Source of the DNA: Clostridium novyi NT
GTDB taxonomy: Bacteria; Bacillota; Clostridia; Clostridiales; Clostridiaceae
Assembly (NCBI RefSeq): GCF_000014125.1
Contig: NC_008593.1
Location: 1,612,001 to 1,676,000 of the forward strand
DNA length: 64,000 nucleotides
Direction: 5' to 3'
The position numbers and the translations under genes were made by a program. Each line of letters starts with the position of its first letter. Positions within the stretch are counted from its first letter, which is position 1. Below are positions 19,438 through 29,415 of the stretch, piece by piece. Below the pieces are notes generated by a model. It saw only the letters and a list, made by a program, of their open reading frames with translations, did not search any database and was not told the origin of the DNA.

Positions 19438-20130
19438 TTATTTTCCATACTTTATATTTTCTATTAATTGTTGTGGAAACTTTCTTTCTTCCATAGCCTT
19501 TACTGTTTTTTCATAATTGTATGGTACTTCAACTATTTCTGCTTTAACTTCATCCTCAATATCTAAGATAATATAAGTTATATTAGGAGTTCCTATTTTT
19601 GACTTTCCAACACTTCCATCATTAATTATTATTTTGTTTTCATATTCTTTTACATATGGTAAATGAGTATGACCACAAACTAATACATCTTCCTTTAATT
19701 GAATCATAACTTCATTTGCTTCTTTTGAATCTTCTAAAAGATATTCATTTACAGTTCTTGTACTTCCATGAACAAATTTTATAACCTTTCCATGTTCAAC
19801 TATAATTATATCTTGTGGTAATCTTTTTAAATATTTTTTGTTTGCGTCACTTACTTCTTTTACTGACCAAGGAAGGGCAAATTCTCTATTTAGTAGATTG
19901 TCTTGTATATACTTTATATCGTTGTTTACAACTGCTGTATCATAGTTTCCAATTATATTTAATATATTTTCATTTCTAATTATATCTATAACTTCATTTG
20001 GAAAAGGTCCATATCCAACCAAATCTCCAAGACATACTACTCTATCTACATTTTTTGATTTTATATCAGAAAGCACAGCTTTTAGTGCTTCTAAATTTCC
20101 ATGAACATCTGAAAAAATCGCTATTTTCAT
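19438..20130 (-). CDS. Calcineurin-like metallophosphoesterase (YfcE/MJ0936-like)
   Basis: 230 residues with the complete metallophosphoesterase set: FSDVHGN at the N-terminus, GDLVGYG, GNYD, HGSTR and CGHTHLP, which coordinate two metal ions. Such enzymes hydrolyse phosphodiesters; small members act on cyclic nucleotides or model substrates. Start ATG 20130 follows AAGGAG. It lies ~55 nt downstream of the surface-protein start region on the same strand, but with separate signals. Substrate unknown. Confidence 0.92.
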   Translation of the reverse strand: MKIAIFSDVHGNLEALKAVLSDIKSKNVDRVVCLGDLVGYGPFPNEVIDIIRNENILNIIGNYDTAVVNNDIKYIQDNLLNREFALPWSVKEVSDANKKYLKRLPQDIIIVEHGKVIKFVHGSTRTVNEYLLEDSKEANEVMIQLKEDVLVCGHTHLPYVKEYENKIIINDGSVGKSKIGTPNITYIILDIEDEVKAEIVEVPYNYEKTVKAMEERKFPQQLIENIKYGK

Positions 20131-20307
20131 TTAAATTCTCCTTTTATTTTTATACTTCTCTATATTTTCATCAAATATTATAGCACAAAACATTATGGTT
20201 AAATAGATATATAAAATCCTATATTTTAAGGAGCAATGAATTTAAATACATATTTTTTAGTAAATATGTATATGTAATCGTAACCACGAAATTTCAAGAA
20301 TAATATA

Positions 20308-20356
20308 AAAAATACTCTATAAAATAAATAATTATCTATTTTATAGAGCTATGTTT
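20308..20356 (-). terminator. Terminator after the NCS2 permease gene
   Basis: CTCTATAAAATA pairs with TATTTTATAGAG, followed by a T-rich run on the minus strand (and also on the plus strand). About 40 nt after the permease stop. Confidence 0.8.
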
Positions 20357-20387
20357 TTTATATACTTATTAACTGTTTTAGTAATTT

Positions 20388-21815
20388 CTATTGAGGTAAC
20401 AAAACAAATCTTAATATAAATAATAAGGATAGTATATACATTATAGGATGTATTTGTTTTTGTTTTCCTGTTCCTAATTTAATTACTGTGTAGAATATAA
20501 TTCCTGCTGCTATTCCATTAGCAATGCTGTATGTAAAAGGCATCATTGCCATTGTGAAGAATGCTGGAAGAGCTTCTGTAAAGTCTTCAAAATCAATTTC
20601 TTTTACAGCTCCAACCATAAGTATTCCAACTATTATTAGTGCAGGTGCAGTTGCTTCTGATGGAACAATTCCTACGATTCCACCAAAGAATAGTGATAAT
20701 GCAAATAATATTCCTACAACTACATTTGTAAGTCCTGTTCTTCCCCCTTCAGCAATTCCAGCAGTAGATTCTACAACTGTTGCCATAGTAGGAGTTCCCA
20801 TCATAGAACTTATAGTTGTTGCTACAGCATCTGATAATAATGCTTTTCTCATATTTTTAACTTTTCCATCAGGTTGAATCATATCAGCTTTGTGAGCTGT
20901 TCCAACTAATGTTCCAATAGTATCAAATAAATCAACTAAACTAAATGTTAAAATTACCATTACTATACTTGTTAAAGCTCCAACAAATCCTGAACCACCG
21001 TGATGTAATAATCCTTTAAAGTCAAATGCGAAAAATGTAGCTCCGAATTTAGGTACTGAGAAAAATTTAAGTCCTGAAATTTTTGTAATTCCCATTGGTA
21101 TTCCTATTATTGTTGTTAAAATAATTGAAATTAACATTCCACCTCTTACATTACGAGCCATTAAAATTGCCATTACTATTATGCCAATTACAGTGAGTAC
21201 AGTACTTTTACTAGTTAAATCGCCAAACTTAACTAATGTTCCTGGATCTGAAACTACAATATGTCCACTTTTTAATCCTATAAGAGATACAAATAATCCT
21301 ATACCACCTGTTATTGCAAGTTTTAAATTTTGAGGTAATGCCTCAACGATTTTTTCTCTTATGGATGTTACAGTTATTATTATAAATAAAATTCCTGATA
21401 TGAATACAGCAGTTAATGCTTGTTGCCAAGTATATCCTAGTGTTAAACAAACACTATATGTAAAGAATGCTGTAAGTCCCATTCCTGGTGCTAATGCAAA
21501 TGGAAGATTTGCATACAATGCCATAATAAGAGTTCCTATACAGGATGCTATACACATTCCTGCAAAAGCAGAGCTTATAACAGGGTCATTTAAAACCGTA
21601 AGAGATGCTGCTGCATCGCCTTTAACCCCTAATGAATTCATTCCAGAAAATTTTAGCATATTAGGTATAACTAAAAGTGCATATGCCATTGTTATAAATG
21701 CTGTAAGTCCTGCTAAAATTTCTGTTCTAACACTTGTACCATTTTCGGATAACTTGAAATATTTGTCTAAAAAGCTTTCTTTCAAATTATCCTTTCTTTT
21801 CTTTGAGTTCTCCAT
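20388..21815 (-). CDS. pbuG: NCS2-family guanine/hypoxanthine permease (PbuG/PbuO type)
   Basis: 475 residues from ATG 21815, which follows GGGAGG with 6-nt spacing. Imports purine bases with protons. Typical features: EILAGLTAFITMAYAL near the N-terminus, ANLPFALAPGMGLTAFF, a DTIGTLVG region with the conserved DxxGT motif, and about 12-14 hydrophobic segments. Length is normal. A guanine-class riboswitch and attenuator lie directly upstream, which strongly supports a guanine or hypoxanthine substrate. The symbol is by analogy with Bacillus; paralogue assignment is uncertain. Confidence 0.92.
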   Translation of the reverse strand: MENSKKRKDNLKESFLDKYFKLSENGTSVRTEILAGLTAFITMAYALLVIPNMLKFSGMNSLGVKGDAAASLTVLNDPVISSAFAGMCIASCIGTLIMALYANLPFALAPGMGLTAFFTYSVCLTLGYTWQQALTAVFISGILFIIITVTSIREKIVEALPQNLKLAITGGIGLFVSLIGLKSGHIVVSDPGTLVKFGDLTSKSTVLTVIGIIVMAILMARNVRGGMLISIILTTIIGIPMGITKISGLKFFSVPKFGATFFAFDFKGLLHHGGSGFVGALTSIVMVILTFSLVDLFDTIGTLVGTAHKADMIQPDGKVKNMRKALLSDAVATTISSMMGTPTMATVVESTAGIAEGGRTGLTNVVVGILFALSLFFGGIVGIVPSEATAPALIIVGILMVGAVKEIDFEDFTEALPAFFTMAMMPFTYSIANGIAAGIIFYTVIKLGTGKQKQIHPIMYILSLLFILRFVLLPQ

Positions 21816-21942
21816 GTAATTCCTCCCGTAAATTTTTAAAGTCATTTTAATATTGATTTCTCTTAAACTATTAAAATATAATAAATTCACTGAAAATTTA
21901 TCATATTTATTAAAAGCAAAGAAATCAATTAATAAGATTAAT

Positions 21943-21988
21943 AAAAAAATTCTAGTAATGAATAAGTAAATCCATTACTAGAATTTCA
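21943..21988 (-). terminator. Riboswitch-controlled terminator upstream of the permease
   Basis: ATTCTAGTAATG pairs with CATTACTAGAAT, then T6 on the minus strand. The loop contains GGATTTACT, which can instead pair with AGTAAATC at the 3' edge of the aptamer, forming the antiterminator. Guanine binding is expected to favour termination (an OFF switch). Confidence 0.85.
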
Positions 21989-22009
21989 AAAGTAATTATA
22001 CATAGATTT

Positions 22010-22078
22010 ACTCATAGCAGGAATATTTAAGGTATTCCCGTAGAAACAACCGAACCATATTATCGGATTTATATGAGT
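22010..22078 (-). promoter_or_regulatory. Purine riboswitch aptamer, guanine class
   Basis: Minus-strand P1 ACTCATA/TATGAGT, P2 CCGA/TCGG, the invariant junction GTTTCTAC, P3 GGAATA/TATTCC with a CCTTAAA loop, and the base-74 position in TGCTATGAG read as C, which selects guanine or hypoxanthine over adenine. It precedes a terminator and the NCS2 permease gene. Confidence 0.93.
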
Positions 22079-22106
22079 TATTTAATAACGTATTTAATTT
22101 TTAACT

Positions 22107-22135
22107 ATAGTAACACCTTTTTTTTCATAAGTCAA
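22107..22135 (-). promoter_or_regulatory. Promoter of riboswitch-permease transcript
   Basis: TTGACT, 17-nt spacer, TACTAT on the minus strand, ~30 nt before the aptamer. Confidence 0.7.
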
Positions 22136-22161
22136 CTTTAGTTTACAAAAATTTTAAAAAT

Positions 22162-22218
22162 AAAATAAGCAATAAGCCTTAAAAATTTGCTATTTTCTAA
22201 GACTCATTGCTTATTTTT
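22162..22218 (-). terminator. Terminator of the purine operon
   Basis: AATAAGCAATAAG/CTTA pairs imperfectly with TAAG/CTCATTGCTTATT and ends in T-rich sequence, ~25 nt after the stop of the last pur gene. Confidence 0.75.
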
Positions 22219-22242
22219 ATACTATATTAATTTTATGTTTTC

Positions 22243-25200
22243 TTATTTAAAGTATCTAACGCCAGCTTCAAATAATTTTTGGTCCTTTTCTCCTAAAATA
22301 TTTTTGTAAACATTATTGCCTATTCTCTCTGAGTGTCCCATTTTTCCAAGTATTCTTCCATCAGGACTTGTTATTCCTTCAACTGCATAAACAGAACCAT
22401 TTGGATTAAATTCTATATCATAAGTAGGATTTCCATTAAAGTCCACATATTGTGTAGCAATTTGACCATTTTGCATTAATCTTCGTGCAACCTCATCACT
22501 ACAAGCAAATCTTCCTTCTCCATGTGATACGGCAATGCTATGAATGTCTCCTAGATTTACATTGTTAAACCACGGTGACTTATTTGAAACTATTTTAGTT
22601 TCTACCATTTTCGACATATGTCTTCCTATACTATTGTACGTTAATGTTGGTGAGTTCTCATCTAAATCTCTAATTTCTCCATATGGAAGAAGTCCTAGTT
22701 TTATAAGCACTTGGAAACCGTTGCATATTCCAAGGATTAATCCATCTCTTTTGTTTAGAAGTTCCATAACAGCTTCTTTAACTTTAGGATTTCTAAATAC
22801 AGCTTGTATAAATTTACCTGAACCATCTGGTTCATCTCCTGCACTAAATCCTCCTGGAAGCATTACTATTTGTGATTTATTTATATTTTCAACCATAGCA
22901 TCTACAGACTCTTCAACATCTTTAGGAGTTAAATTTCTAAATACATTAAGATTTGTCATAGCTCCTGCTCTTTCAAAAGCTTTTTTAAGATCATACTCAC
23001 AGTTTGTTCCAGGGAACACTGGAATATATACATTTGGTTTTGGAATTTTTATTGATGGAGATAGTATGCTTTTATTATCGTATAATTTTAATGGTATTTT
23101 TTTATCTATAGCTTCCACTTTTGTAGGAAATACCTTTTCAAGTGGGTTTTCCCATACCTTTATAAGTTCATCTATCTCTATTTCTTCATCTCCAATTTTT
23201 ATTAAAGATGCTCCTTGAGTAAATCCAATTAAAGTGTAGTTTACATCTTTAAATTCCTCTTTAAGCTTAACTTTGTTATCTATTTCTAAAATTATAGAAC
23301 CATAATCTTCATTTAATAATTCTTCATATTTTACATTTTGAGAAAAATTTATTCCAATTTTATTACCAAAAGTCATTTTAGATACAGCTTCTATAATTCC
23401 TCCATTTGTAACTGTATGTGATGCATAAACCATACCTTCATTTATAAGTTTATGAACAACTTCATAATTCTTTTTAAGTTCTTCAAAGTTAGGTATATTA
23501 TACTTATCTTTTGGTGTTTTTATTAATACAACTCTAGAGCCTTTTTTCTTAAATTCAGGTGATATAACTTTATCTGTATTTACTGTATCTACTGCAAATG
23601 AAACAAGTGTTGGAGGTACATTTATATCTTTAAAAGTACCTGACATACTATCTTTTCCGCCAATTGCAGGTATTTTTAATTCCTTTTGAACTAAAAATGC
23701 TCCAAGCAATGCTGCAAATGGTTTTCCCCATTTAGCTGAATCCTGTCCTAACTTTTCAAAGTATTCTTGGAATGTTAGTCTAATATTTTTATAATTTCCT
23801 CCTGCTGCTACAACCTTTGTTACAGATTCTATGACAGCATACATTGCTCCATGGAATGGACTCCATTTTCCTATTTTAGGATTGTATCCATAAGCCATAA
23901 TTGTTCCTGTTTTTGTTTCTCCATTTAAAACTGGAACTTTAAAGCACATTGATTCTATTGGAGATTTATAATACTTTCCACCATAAGGCATAAATACTGT
24001 ACCTGCACCTATGGAACTATCAAACTTCTCCATAAGTCCCCTTTGGCTACAAACATTTAAATCTTTTAGAGTTTCTATCCATTTTGTTTTTATATTTTCG
24101 CATTTTTTCTCTTTAAAGTATCCATGAGAATCAGGATTTTTAACTACTATATCTATTCTTTGTTTAACACCATTTGTATCTAAGAAATCTCTACTTATGT
24201 CTACAATGTTTTTTCCTCTCCAAGACATTGTAAGTCTATTATTTGAAGTAACCTTTGCAACTTCAATGGCTTCTAAGTTTTCTTCTTGTGCTAGTTTTAT
24301 AAATTTTTCTGCATCTTTATTTTTAACTAAAACTGCCATTCTTTCCTGTGACTCTGATATTGCAAGTTCTGTGCCATCTAAGCCTTCATATTTTTTAGAA
24401 ACCAAATCTAAATTTATTAAAAGTCCATCACTTAGTTCTCCTATGGCAACTGATACTCCACCTGCTCCAAAGTCATTACATTTTTTTATAAGTTTACTTG
24501 CCTTTGGATTTCTAAATAATCTTTGCAATTTTCTTTCTGTAGGAGGATTTCCCTTTTGTACTTCTGCACCACAAGTTAAAATAGAGTTTTCATCATGTTC
24601 TTTTGATGAACCTGTTGCACCACCACAGCCGTCTCTTCCTGTTCTTCCTCCAACAAGTATTATAGAATCTCCTTCTACTGGTTTTTCTCTACGAACATTT
24701 TCTTTAGGCGTTGCCCCAAGCACAGCACCAATTTCCATTCTCTTTGCTACAAAGTCTTCATCATATACTTCTTTTACATATCCTGTTGCAAGTCCAATTT
24801 GATTTCCGTAAGAACTATATCCATTGGCAGCTTTTATTGTTATTTGTCTTTGTGGAAGTTTTCCATTTAACGTTTCACTTATTTTCTTTCTTGGATCTGC
24901 ACTTCCTGTAATTCTCATAGCTCCATATACATAACTTCTTCCTGAAAGGGGATCACGAATTGCACCTCCAAGACAAGTTGCAGCACCACCAAAAGGCTCT
25001 ATTTCTGTTGGATGGTTATGTGTCTCATTTTTAAACATTATAAGATATTTTTCATCTTTTCCATCTACATCAACATCACACTCTATACTACAAGCATTGA
25101 TTTCATCTGAAACTTCAAGATCATCAAGAAGTCCTTCTTTTCTAAGCTCCTTCATGCCAATTACTGCAAGATCCATTAATGAAATATCTTTTTCTCTATT

Positions 25201-27240
25201 TTCGTATACATATTTTCTAGAATTTAAGTATTTATCATAAGCCTTTTTAATTGGAAGTATATATTCTCCCTCTTCAAATTTTACATCTTCTATTTTTGTT
25301 TCAAATGTTGTATGTCTACAATGATCTGACCAATAAGTATCTATTACTTTTATTTCTGTTATTGTTGGATTTCTTTTTTCTGTATTTTTAAAGTATTCTC
25401 TGCAAAACTTTAAGTCTTCAAAACTCATTGCAAGACCTTGTGTTTTCCAAAAGCATTTAAGTTCTTCTTCATTTTTGTCTATAAATCCATGTAACACTTC
25501 TACGTCTTTTGGTTTTTCCCATTCCATATTAATAGTAATAGGTTTCTTTAGTGATGTTTCTCTTGAATCTACGCTGTTTATATAATATTCTTTTATTCTA
25601 TTTATTTCATCTTCACTTACATTTCCATTAATTATAATAACCTTTGCACATTTTACTATTGGTTTCTCATTTTGAGTTAATATTTGTATACATTGTGCTG
25701 CTGAATCTGCCCTTTGATCATATTGTCCTGGGAGATATTCCACTGCAAATATTTTATCATCATTCTTTACTTCCATATCTTCATCATATACAAAATCAAC
25801 TACAGGTTCTGCAAATATAATTTTTTTAGCTTCATCATACTCTTTATCTGATATTCCAGATACATCGTATCTATTTAAAATTCTTAAATTATCTATATTT
25901 TTTATATTTAAATTTTCTTTTATTTCTTTAAGTAATCCCTCTGCCTCAACATTAAATGTAGGTTTCTTTTCAACAAATATTCTTTTAACTTTTTTATTTC
26001 CTATATCATGTCTATAATACATACCTTCAAAATCTATTTTTTCTATATCTTTATACGCTTTTTTCTTAGCATCATTTAATGTTTTTCCAAAAGCAACTAC
26101 ATTTAATACTCTACCGCCATTTGTTAAAAGTTTTCCATTTTCTTCTTTAGCACCTGCTATAAATACTTTAGAATCGCTCTTTTCTAAACCTTTTATTTCA
26201 AATCCCTTTTCATAGCTTCCTGGATATCCCTTTGAAACTGCTGTAACACAGCAAACATGTCCATCTTTCCATTTAATTTCATAATCACAAAGCTTCCTGT
26301 CAATTGCCTTTAACATTAGCTCTGTATAGTCGCTTTCCATTAAAGTTAAAACTCCTTGGGTTTCTGGATCACCCATTCGTACATTATACTCTAATAGATA
26401 AACTCCATTTTTAGTTATCATAATTCCAAAGAATATAGTACCTGTGTAGTCCATATTCTCTTTTTTTATTCCTTCTAAAGTAGGCTTTAAAATTTCTTCA
26501 TTAAATTCATTTAAAACCTCATCTGTACAATAAAAATTAGGAACTATAACTCCCATACCACCTGTATTTGGTCCTTTATCACCATCAAATATTTGCTTAT
26601 GATCTTTACTTGATATAAATGGAATTATAGTTTCTCCATCTGTAACAGATAAAATAGATGCCTCTACACCTTCTAAAAATTCCTCAATTACTACCTTTAG
26701 TCCAGCACCTTTAAAAATATCATGAAGCATAAAATCTTCTAAGGCTTTTTTTGCTTCATCTCTAGTTTTACATATAACAACACCTTTTCCTGCTGCAAGT
26801 CCATCAGCCTTTATAACTGTTGGATAATTACAAGTTTCTAAATATTCAGTGGCACTTTTAATGTCTTCAAAAACTTCATACTGTGCTGTTTTAACTCCGT
26901 ACTTCTTCATAAACTCCTTTGAAAAACTTTTACTTCCTTCAAGCTTTGCAGCCTCTTTGCTTGGTCCAAAAATTTTCAAATCACTTTCTTTAAACTTATC
27001 TACTATCCCTTCTACTAAAGGAGCTTCAGGACCTACTATAGTAAGATCTATGTTTTCCTTTTTTGCAAAATTTAAAAGGGAATCTATCCCCTCTAAACTT
27101 ATGTTTTCACATTTATCTTCCTTTGCCGTTCCACCATTTCCTGGTGCACAATATATTTTATCTACTAAAGCACTTTGTGATACTTTCCAAACTATAGCAT
27201 GTTCTCTTCCACCAGAACCAATTACTAAAACTTTCACCAC
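22243..27240 (-). CDS. purDL: PurD-PurL fusion: GAR synthetase + FGAM synthase in one polypeptide
   Basis: A single uninterrupted frame of 1665 residues. Residues 1 to ~416 are PurD (phosphoribosylamine-glycine ligase, ATP-grasp): GSGGREHAI, GPEAPL, KADGLAAGKGV, NTGGMG and the end YRHDIGNK. From ~417, KRIFVEKK starts a complete large PurL (FGAR to FGAM, with glutamine): FKNETHNHPTEIEPFGGAAT, the ATP-binding GGRTGRDGCGGATGSS, and a C-terminal glutaminase with GICNGFQ (Cys near 1504) and PGGFSAGD. No internal ATG or ribosome site is seen at the junction. These are steps 2 and 4 of purine synthesis, usually separate genes. It is the last gene of purECFMNH-DL. Confidence 0.95.
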   Translation of the reverse strand: MVKVLVIGSGGREHAIVWKVSQSALVDKIYCAPGNGGTAKEDKCENISLEGIDSLLNFAKKENIDLTIVGPEAPLVEGIVDKFKESDLKIFGPSKEAAKLEGSKSFSKEFMKKYGVKTAQYEVFEDIKSATEYLETCNYPTVIKADGLAAGKGVVICKTRDEAKKALEDFMLHDIFKGAGLKVVIEEFLEGVEASILSVTDGETIIPFISSKDHKQIFDGDKGPNTGGMGVIVPNFYCTDEVLNEFNEEILKPTLEGIKKENMDYTGTIFFGIMITKNGVYLLEYNVRMGDPETQGVLTLMESDYTELMLKAIDRKLCDYEIKWKDGHVCCVTAVSKGYPGSYEKGFEIKGLEKSDSKVFIAGAKEENGKLLTNGGRVLNVVAFGKTLNDAKKKAYKDIEKIDFEGMYYRHDIGNKKVKRIFVEKKPTFNVEAEGLLKEIKENLNIKNIDNLRILNRYDVSGISDKEYDEAKKIIFAEPVVDFVYDEDMEVKNDDKIFAVEYLPGQYDQRADSAAQCIQILTQNEKPIVKCAKVIIINGNVSEDEINRIKEYYINSVDSRETSLKKPITINMEWEKPKDVEVLHGFIDKNEEELKCFWKTQGLAMSFEDLKFCREYFKNTEKRNPTITEIKVIDTYWSDHCRHTTFETKIEDVKFEEGEYILPIKKAYDKYLNSRKYVYENREKDISLMDLAVIGMKELRKEGLLDDLEVSDEINACSIECDVDVDGKDEKYLIMFKNETHNHPTEIEPFGGAATCLGGAIRDPLSGRSYVYGAMRITGSADPRKKISETLNGKLPQRQITIKAANGYSSYGNQIGLATGYVKEVYDEDFVAKRMEIGAVLGATPKENVRREKPVEGDSIILVGGRTGRDGCGGATGSSKEHDENSILTCGAEVQKGNPPTERKLQRLFRNPKASKLIKKCNDFGAGGVSVAIGELSDGLLINLDLVSKKYEGLDGTELAISESQERMAVLVKNKDAEKFIKLAQEENLEAIEVAKVTSNNRLTMSWRGKNIVDISRDFLDTNGVKQRIDIVVKNPDSHGYFKEKKCENIKTKWIETLKDLNVCSQRGLMEKFDSSIGAGTVFMPYGGKYYKSPIESMCFKVPVLNGETKTGTIMAYGYNPKIGKWSPFHGAMYAVIESVTKVVAAGGNYKNIRLTFQEYFEKLGQDSAKWGKPFAALLGAFLVQKELKIPAIGGKDSMSGTFKDINVPPTLVSFAVDTVNTDKVISPEFKKKGSRVVLIKTPKDKYNIPNFEELKKNYEVVHKLINEGMVYASHTVTNGGIIEAVSKMTFGNKIGINFSQNVKYEELLNEDYGSIILEIDNKVKLKEEFKDVNYTLIGFTQGASLIKIGDEEIEIDELIKVWENPLEKVFPTKVEAIDKKIPLKLYDNKSILSPSIKIPKPNVYIPVFPGTNCEYDLKKAFERAGAMTNLNVFRNLTPKDVEESVDAMVENINKSQIVMLPGGFSAGDEPDGSGKFIQAVFRNPKVKEAVMELLNKRDGLILGICNGFQVLIKLGLLPYGEIRDLDENSPTLTYNSIGRHMSKMVETKIVSNKSPWFNNVNLGDIHSIAVSHGEGRFACSDEVARRLMQNGQIATQYVDFNGNPTYDIEFNPNGSVYAVEGITSPDGRILGKMGHSERIGNNVYKNILGEKDQKLFEAGVRYFK

Positions 27241-27265
27241 AAACTCCCCCTGCTCTTTTTAAAAT

Positions 27266-28768
27266 TTAGTGTTTAAAATGTCTAATTCCTGTAAATACCA
27301 TAGATATGTCATTTTCATTACAAGCTTTTATAGAATCTTTATCTCTTATAGAGCCACCTGGTTGAATTATAGCTTTGATTCCATGTTTTGCAGCAGTTTT
27401 TACAACATCATCAAATGGGAAAAATGCATCTGAGGCAAGAACTGTTGCTCCCTCTCCCCTTTCTAGGGCTTCCTCTGCTGCCCATATTCTATTAACCTGT
27501 CCTCCACCAATTCCAACTGCTACACAACCTTTTGATACTACAATTGCATTAGATTTTGTATATTTGCAAACTTTCATGGCAAAAGTTAATTCCTTTAATT
27601 CCTCTTCTGTTGGTTTTTTATCTGTTACTACTTCCATTTTCTCTGCAAATAATTTATCTTCACTTTGAACTAAAATAGCACCATCAACTTTAGCTATGTT
27701 AAAGTTATCTTCTGGCTTTGTGTTGCATTTAATTACTCTTAAATTCTTTTTAGTTTTTAATACTTCAAGTGCATCTGAATCAAAATCAGGAGCGATGACG
27801 ATTTCTAGGAATATTTTCACCATTTCCTCAGCAGTTTTCTTATCAACTTTTCTGTTAAATGCCACTATTCCGCCAAATATTGAAACAGGATCACAAGAAT
27901 AAGCTTTTAAATATGCATCATGAACATTTTCCCCAAGAGCAACTCCACAAGGTGTATTGTGTTTAAGTCCACAACAAGCTATATCATCAAATTCCCATAC
28001 AACCTTCCAAGCTATATCCATATCTTTAATATTATTATAAGACAATTGTTTTCCGTTTAAAATTTCAATATTATTCATTATTCCTTTTCCATTATTTGCA
28101 GTGTAACATGCGGCACTTTGATGTGAGTTTTCACCGTATCTTAAATCCATTGATTTTGTGTATGATAAAGCTAGGTTTTCTGGATATTCTGTATCTTCTA
28201 AAAGGAAATTACTAATTGCTGCATCATAAGATGCCATTAAATTGAATACTTTTCCTGCAAGTCTTTTTCTTGTATCATAGTTAACTTCGTTATTTTTCTC
28301 TATTTGATCCATTACATCGCTATAATCTTTTGTATCTGTAAGAACTACAACATCCTTAAAATTTTTGGCAGCAGCTCTAATCATAGTAGGGCCACCAATA
28401 TCAATGAATTCTATTTTTTCTTGAAATTCTAAATCTTCTTTTACTTTTTCAAAGAAAGGATAAAGATTAACTACAACCATATCTATAGGCTTAATACCTT
28501 TATTTTCAATAATACTCATATGTTCTTTGTTATCTCTTATAGCAAGTATACCTCCATGTATAGCTGGATGAAGGGTCTTTACTCTGCCATCTAATATCTC
28601 ATCAAATCCAGTAACTTCATTAACTTCTGTAACTGGAATATTATTTTCTTTAAGATGTTTATATGTACCTCCAGTTGATATTATCTCTACCCCTTTGTTT
28701 ACTAAAAACTTTGCAAAATCAACTATACCTTCTTTATTAAAAACACTTATTAACGCTCTTTTTAGCAT
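27266..28768 (-). CDS. purH: Bifunctional AICAR transformylase / IMP cyclohydrolase
   Basis: 500 residues, normal length. Catalyses the last two steps to IMP. The N-terminal IMP cyclohydrolase (MGS-like) domain shows [18 protein letters not shown] and [13 protein letters not shown]; the AICARFT domain shows [21 protein letters not shown] and TKSNAIV. It uses 10-formyl-THF, so it depends on one-carbon supply. ATG 28768 follows AGGAGG. It is 26 nt after purN and 26 nt before purDL, within the operon. Confidence 0.97.
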
Positions 28769-28794
28769 TTTGAATTCCTCCTAGATTAGATAAT

Positions 28795-29415
28795 TTAATT
28801 AACACCTGCTTTAATAATCACTTTTCTATTATGAATTTTTACTTTTCCATTAGCTATTAGTCCTATAGCTTCTGGAAGTGCCTTGTGTTCCTCTACTAAC
28901 ACCCTTTTTTGAAGTGTTTCTGGTGTGTCATCATCTTCTACATTCACAGTTTTTTGTATTATTATGCTTCCTGTGTCAGTTCCTTCATCTACAAAATGAA
29001 CAGTACATCCTGTGACTTTAACCCCATATTCTAAAGCCTTTTCATGTACTTTTATTCCATACATTCCTTTTCCGCAAAAGGATGGAATTAATGAAGGATG
29101 AATATTTATGATTTGATTTTTAAATTTTTTTAGTATATCTCCTTTTATAATAGAAAGATATCCAGCAAGAACTATTAAATCAACTTTTCCATCTAATACT
29201 TCTAGTATCTTTTCAGATAAAGTATCCTTATATATTTTTCTATCAAATACAAAAGTCTTTATATTGTGTTTCTTTGCCCTGTCTATTCCAAAAGCTCCCT
29301 CTTTATCACTAATAACATATTCAATACTACAGTTTAACTTCTTACTTTCAATATTATCTATTATTGATTGAAGATTACTTCCGCCCCCTGATATTAAAAC
29401 TGCTATTTTAAGCAT
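28795..29415 (-). CDS. purN: Phosphoribosylglycinamide formyltransferase
   Basis: 206 residues. Transfers formyl from 10-formyl-THF to GAR. Seen: LISGGGSNLQSII, the formyl-THF motif INIHPSLIPSFCGKGMYG, and VHFVDEGTDTGSII with the catalytic Asp; the Asn-x-His catalytic pair is intact. The start lies inside the end of purM (13-nt overlap), so the two are translationally coupled. Confidence 0.97.
   Translation of the reverse strand: MLKIAVLISGGGSNLQSIIDNIESKKLNCSIEYVISDKEGAFGIDRAKKHNIKTFVFDRKIYKDTLSEKILEVLDGKVDLIVLAGYLSIIKGDILKKFKNQIINIHPSLIPSFCGKGMYGIKVHEKALEYGVKVTGCTVHFVDEGTDTGSIIIQKTVNVEDDDTPETLQKRVLVEEHKALPEAIGLIANGKVKIHNRKVIIKAGVN

Noticed and set aside
22544..24802. Plus-strand open frames inside purDL, and similar long frames opposite hsdR, the NCS2 permease and feoB.
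   Set aside because: They lie opposite strongly conserved genes, have no ribosome sites and low-complexity composition, so are shadows.
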